A DNA stretch of 64,000 nt from Candidatus Eremiobacterota bacterium (GTDB lineage: Bacteria; Vulcanimicrobiota; Vulcanimicrobiia; Vulcanimicrobiales; Vulcanimicrobiaceae). Numbering within the stretch: the stretch's first letter is position 1; every line of letters begins with the position of its first letter. The position numbers and the translations under genes are program-made. Location of the stretch: NCBI GenBank assembly GCA_019235885.1, contig JAFAKB010000025.1:1-64000 (forward strand), in the 5' to 3' direction. The notes beneath the pieces are model-generated. The model was not told where the DNA came from. It ran no database searches and saw only the letters and a list, made by a program, of their open reading frames with translations. Positions 61,975-64,000 of the stretch are shown piece after piece.

Positions 61975-63384
61975 CTACCTCAGACGCTCGTCGCGGACGC
62001 GGCGCGATTTTAGGTCGGTGCGCGTCAGCGTGCCGGCCGGCGCGAAGTTGACATCGGCGCGGATGCCGAGTTGGCGCTTCAGTCGCGCCACGACGCGTTC
62101 GCGCAGTGCGCTTTCGTCGGAGGCGCTGGTGAGTTCCGCACGCACGGTGAGCTCGTCCAGCGCGCTCGGGCGTGAGACGACGATCTCGTACTCGGTGCCG
62201 AGCTCGGGGAACGTGCGCAGCACGTCTTCGATTGCGCTGGGGTAGATGTTTTCGCCGCGGACGACGAGCATGTCGTCGATGCGGCCGATGATGCCGCGCG
62301 GGAAGCGCGGATAGGTTCGCCCGCATGGGCACGGGTCGTTCGTCCACTCGGCGAGGTCGCCAGAGATGAGGCGAATCATCGGCTGGCCTCGGCGCTCGAG
62401 TTGCGTGTAGACCGGAGTCCCGGTCGTGCCGTACGGGAGCGGCTGCATCGTCTGCGGGTCGAGGAGCTCGGCGTAGACGACGTCCTGCCAGAGGTGCATT
62501 CCGGTGCGATGCGCGCACTCGGTGATGTTCATCCAGGGCGTCACCTCGCCCATCGAGCCGCTGTCGATGCAGATCGCGCCGAACGTCTCTTCGATCAAAC
62601 GCTTCGTCGCCGGAATTCCGGCGCCGGGCTCGCCCGAGAAGAACATGATCCGCAGACCCAGCTCGCGAGCATCGACGCCTTCGGCGCGCGCAGTTTCGGC
62701 GATCCGCAGCGCGTACGACGGCGTGCCGTAGAACGCGGTCGGCGTCATCTGCTGCATCCACGAGATCGCCTGCAGCGTCATCCCGGGGACGCCGGCGCCG
62801 AACGGGAACGCCGCCGCGCCCAGCCGCTCGATCCCGGCGAGCGCGCCCCACGACCCGACGTACAACGAGAAGATGGAGCCGATGAACACCAGATCGCTCG
62901 GGCGCAGCCCGAAGCTCCACATGATCCGCGCGTGCGCCTCGGCGATGCGCTCGTAGTCGTCGCGCGACCACGCGAACGCGGTCGGCCGGCCGCTCGTCCC
63001 CGACGTGCCGTGCACGCGCACGACCTCGCTCGGGTCGACGCACAGATACGAGCCGAACGGAGGATTCGCCGCCTGATCGGCGCGCAGATCGGCTTTTGCG
63101 ATCGTAGGCACCTTCGCGAAATCCTCGAGCGACTTGACGTCGCCGGGCTCGAGCCCCGCAGCGCGCCAGCGCTCGCGGTAGAACGGCGCGCGCTCGTACG
63201 CCCACGCCATCAGGGCCTGAATCTTGCGCAGGATGACGGCGTTGCGCTCGTCCTCCGACATCGTCTCGCGCGCCTTGTCCCAGTAGATCGCCTCGGTCGG
63301 CGGACGATACGACCCATCGTACACCGGCGGCCAAGCTTGCTGCGCCGGCCCGGACGCACCGGCGCTCTCCGCCGGGTGGATCAT
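61975..63384 (-). CDS. Phenylacetate-CoA ligase-like acyl-CoA synthetase (PaaK family)
   Basis: 469 residues. AMP/ATP loop [20 protein letters not shown], adenylate motif [12 protein letters not shown], a Cys-rich PaaK insert [12 protein letters not shown], hinge [20 protein letters not shown] and C-terminal domain with Lys in [10 protein letters not shown]. Makes acyl-CoA from a carboxylate with ATP. ATGA overlap with the B12-binding gene upstream suggests that it primes the acid that the mutase rearranges, instead of phenylacetate. Confidence 0.88.
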   Translation of the reverse strand: MIHPAESAGASGPAQQAWPPVYDGSYRPPTEAIYWDKARETMSEDERNAVILRKIQALMAWAYERAPFYRERWRAAGLEPGDVKSLEDFAKVPTIAKADLRADQAANPPFGSYLCVDPSEVVRVHGTSGTSGRPTAFAWSRDDYERIAEAHARIMWSFGLRPSDLVFIGSIFSLYVGSWGALAGIERLGAAAFPFGAGVPGMTLQAISWMQQMTPTAFYGTPSYALRIAETARAEGVDARELGLRIMFFSGEPGAGIPATKRLIEETFGAICIDSGSMGEVTPWMNITECAHRTGMHLWQDVVYAELLDPQTMQPLPYGTTGTPVYTQLERRGQPMIRLISGDLAEWTNDPCPCGRTYPRFPRGIIGRIDDMLVVRGENIYPSAIEDVLRTFPELGTEYEIVVSRPSALDELTVRAELTSASDESALRERVVARLKRQLGIRADVNFAPAGTLTRTDLKSRRVRDERLR

Positions 63385-63812
63385 CGCGAGGCGGCGGCTT
63401 CGCGGCGCGCGCGGTCGCGACCGTACTCGCGCACGATGCGCTCGATTCCGTCGATCAGCTCCTGGGTCGAGGCTTCGGCGTTGAACACTTCGCGCACGCC
63501 GATCGCCTTGAGCTTCGGTATGTCGTCCTCTTGGATCACGCCGCCGCCCAGCACGACGATGTCGTCGACCTCGCGCTCTTTCAGCAGCTCCATGATCTTC
63601 GGAAAGACCGTCATGTGCGCGCCGGAGAGGATGCTCACGCCGACGACGTCGACGTCTTCCTGAATCGCGGCGTTCACGATCATCTCGGGCGTTTGGTGCA
63701 GGCCCGTGTAGACGACCTCCATCCCGGCATCGCGCAGCGAACGCGCCAGCACCTTGGCGCCGCGGTCGTGGCCGTCGAGGCCGGGCTTCGCGACCAGCAC
63801 TTTAATGGGCAT
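63381..63812 (-). CDS. B12-binding subunit of an acyl-CoA mutase (methylmalonyl-CoA mutase small/C-terminal domain type)
   Basis: 143 residues. Cobalamin motif [11 protein letters not shown] (Asp-x-His-x-x-Gly), then [12 protein letters not shown] and [10 protein letters not shown], the standard Rossmann-like B12 fold. GGAGG lies eight bases before ATG 63812; the TTG at 63827 is less likely. Separate B12 subunits pair with a large mutase chain in methylmalonyl-, isobutyryl- or 2-hydroxyisobutyryl-CoA mutases. Overlaps both neighbours. Confidence 0.88.
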   Translation of the reverse strand: MPIKVLVAKPGLDGHDRGAKVLARSLRDAGMEVVYTGLHQTPEMIVNAAIQEDVDVVGVSILSGAHMTVFPKIMELLKEREVDDIVVLGGGVIQEDDIPKLKAIGVREVFNAEASTQELIDGIERIVREYGRDRARREAAASR

Positions 63813-64000
63813 GAACCGGTCCTCCAAGAATCGTCAGGACAGCGTCGATCGCATCGTTGCGGGTGATCTCGTGACCGCGCAACCGCTCGAGCACCGCGGC
63901 GGCGTCGGGCGACTGCAGCGCGGCAAGCGCCTGCGCGACGGCGCGATCGCGCACGCGGCGCACCACCTCGAAACGCACGGCGCGCACGGCGTTCGAATCC
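63802..64000 (-). CDS. Partial gene, 3' end only, upstream of the B12 subunit
   Basis: At least 65 residues, open to the window edge; the visible part is helical ([38 protein letters not shown]). It overlaps the B12-subunit start by 11 bases. By position it could be the mutase large chain or the MeaB-type GTPase chaperone; the short stretch does not decide. Confidence 0.6.
   Translation of the reverse strand, partial: DSNAVRAVRFEVVRRVRDRAVAQALAALQSPDAAAVLERLRGHEITRNDAIDAVLTILGGPVHAH

Overview
The window is a 64 kb piece of a GC-rich, diderm bacterial chromosome. There is no rRNA and no phage or conjugation gene. The large outer-membrane-type DUF5916 protein, many Sec/Tat-secreted proteins, GTG starts and dense 4-base gene overlaps fit a soil-type lineage such as Candidatus Eremiobacterota/Vulcanimicrobiota. 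That placement is a guess from style and gene content, not from a marker gene.

Layout. 1-10 kb: cell-surface degradation and uptake (permease-PDZ fusion, GH20 hexosaminidase, serine hydrolase, DUF922 peptidase, M13 peptidase, sodium:solute symporter). 10.0-12.3 kb: a lower-GC two-gene insert flanked by 17-base direct repeats, with a candidate caspase/CHAT-like membrane protein and a two-TM partner. 12.4-26.7 kb: signalling and housekeeping (degenerate class III cyclase, two-component pair, intradiol dioxygenase, RidA, CPA1 antiporter, sirtuin, ECF sigma/anti-sigma, GNAT, DUF3810, HdeD, GAF-GGDEF-HD-GYP, amidohydrolase, desaturase). 26.7-30.3 kb: two SIMPL paralogues bracketing a selenocysteine tRNA and a lower-GC patch with two related proteins, one ending in a Cys/Gly/Ala-rich tail that looks like a peptide-natural-product precursor. 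30.4-33.8 kb: enolase-superfamily enzyme, RraB-like protein, orphan solute-binding lipoprotein.

33.9-41.4 kb is the most striking region: seven genes, each overlapping the next by 4 bases, encoding a cupin, a sedoheptulose-7-phosphate-cyclase-like enzyme (EEVS type), ROK kinase, nucleotidyltransferase, GT4 glycosyltransferase and two NAD-dependent epimerase/dehydratases, with a convergent GH4 glycosidase. The order cyclise, phosphorylate, activate, transfer, tailor matches the logic of C7-cyclitol (validamycin/acarbose-like) pathways.

41.4-57.2 kb: small unknowns, UppS, a membrane-anchored wHTH-TPR regulator, DUF5916, TypA/BipA, CHASE3-SpoIIE phosphatase, a second orphan binding lipoprotein, RpiA, two small secreted proteins with CPxGxHWV motifs, and ClpB behind a CIRCE operator. 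57.3-64 kb: AbrB/Doc and HicAB toxin-antitoxin pairs, an RMD1/DUF155 protein, a seven-bladed Vgb-like propeller, decayed fragments, and a PaaK-like CoA ligase coupled to a B12-binding mutase subunit; the upstream gene runs off the window.
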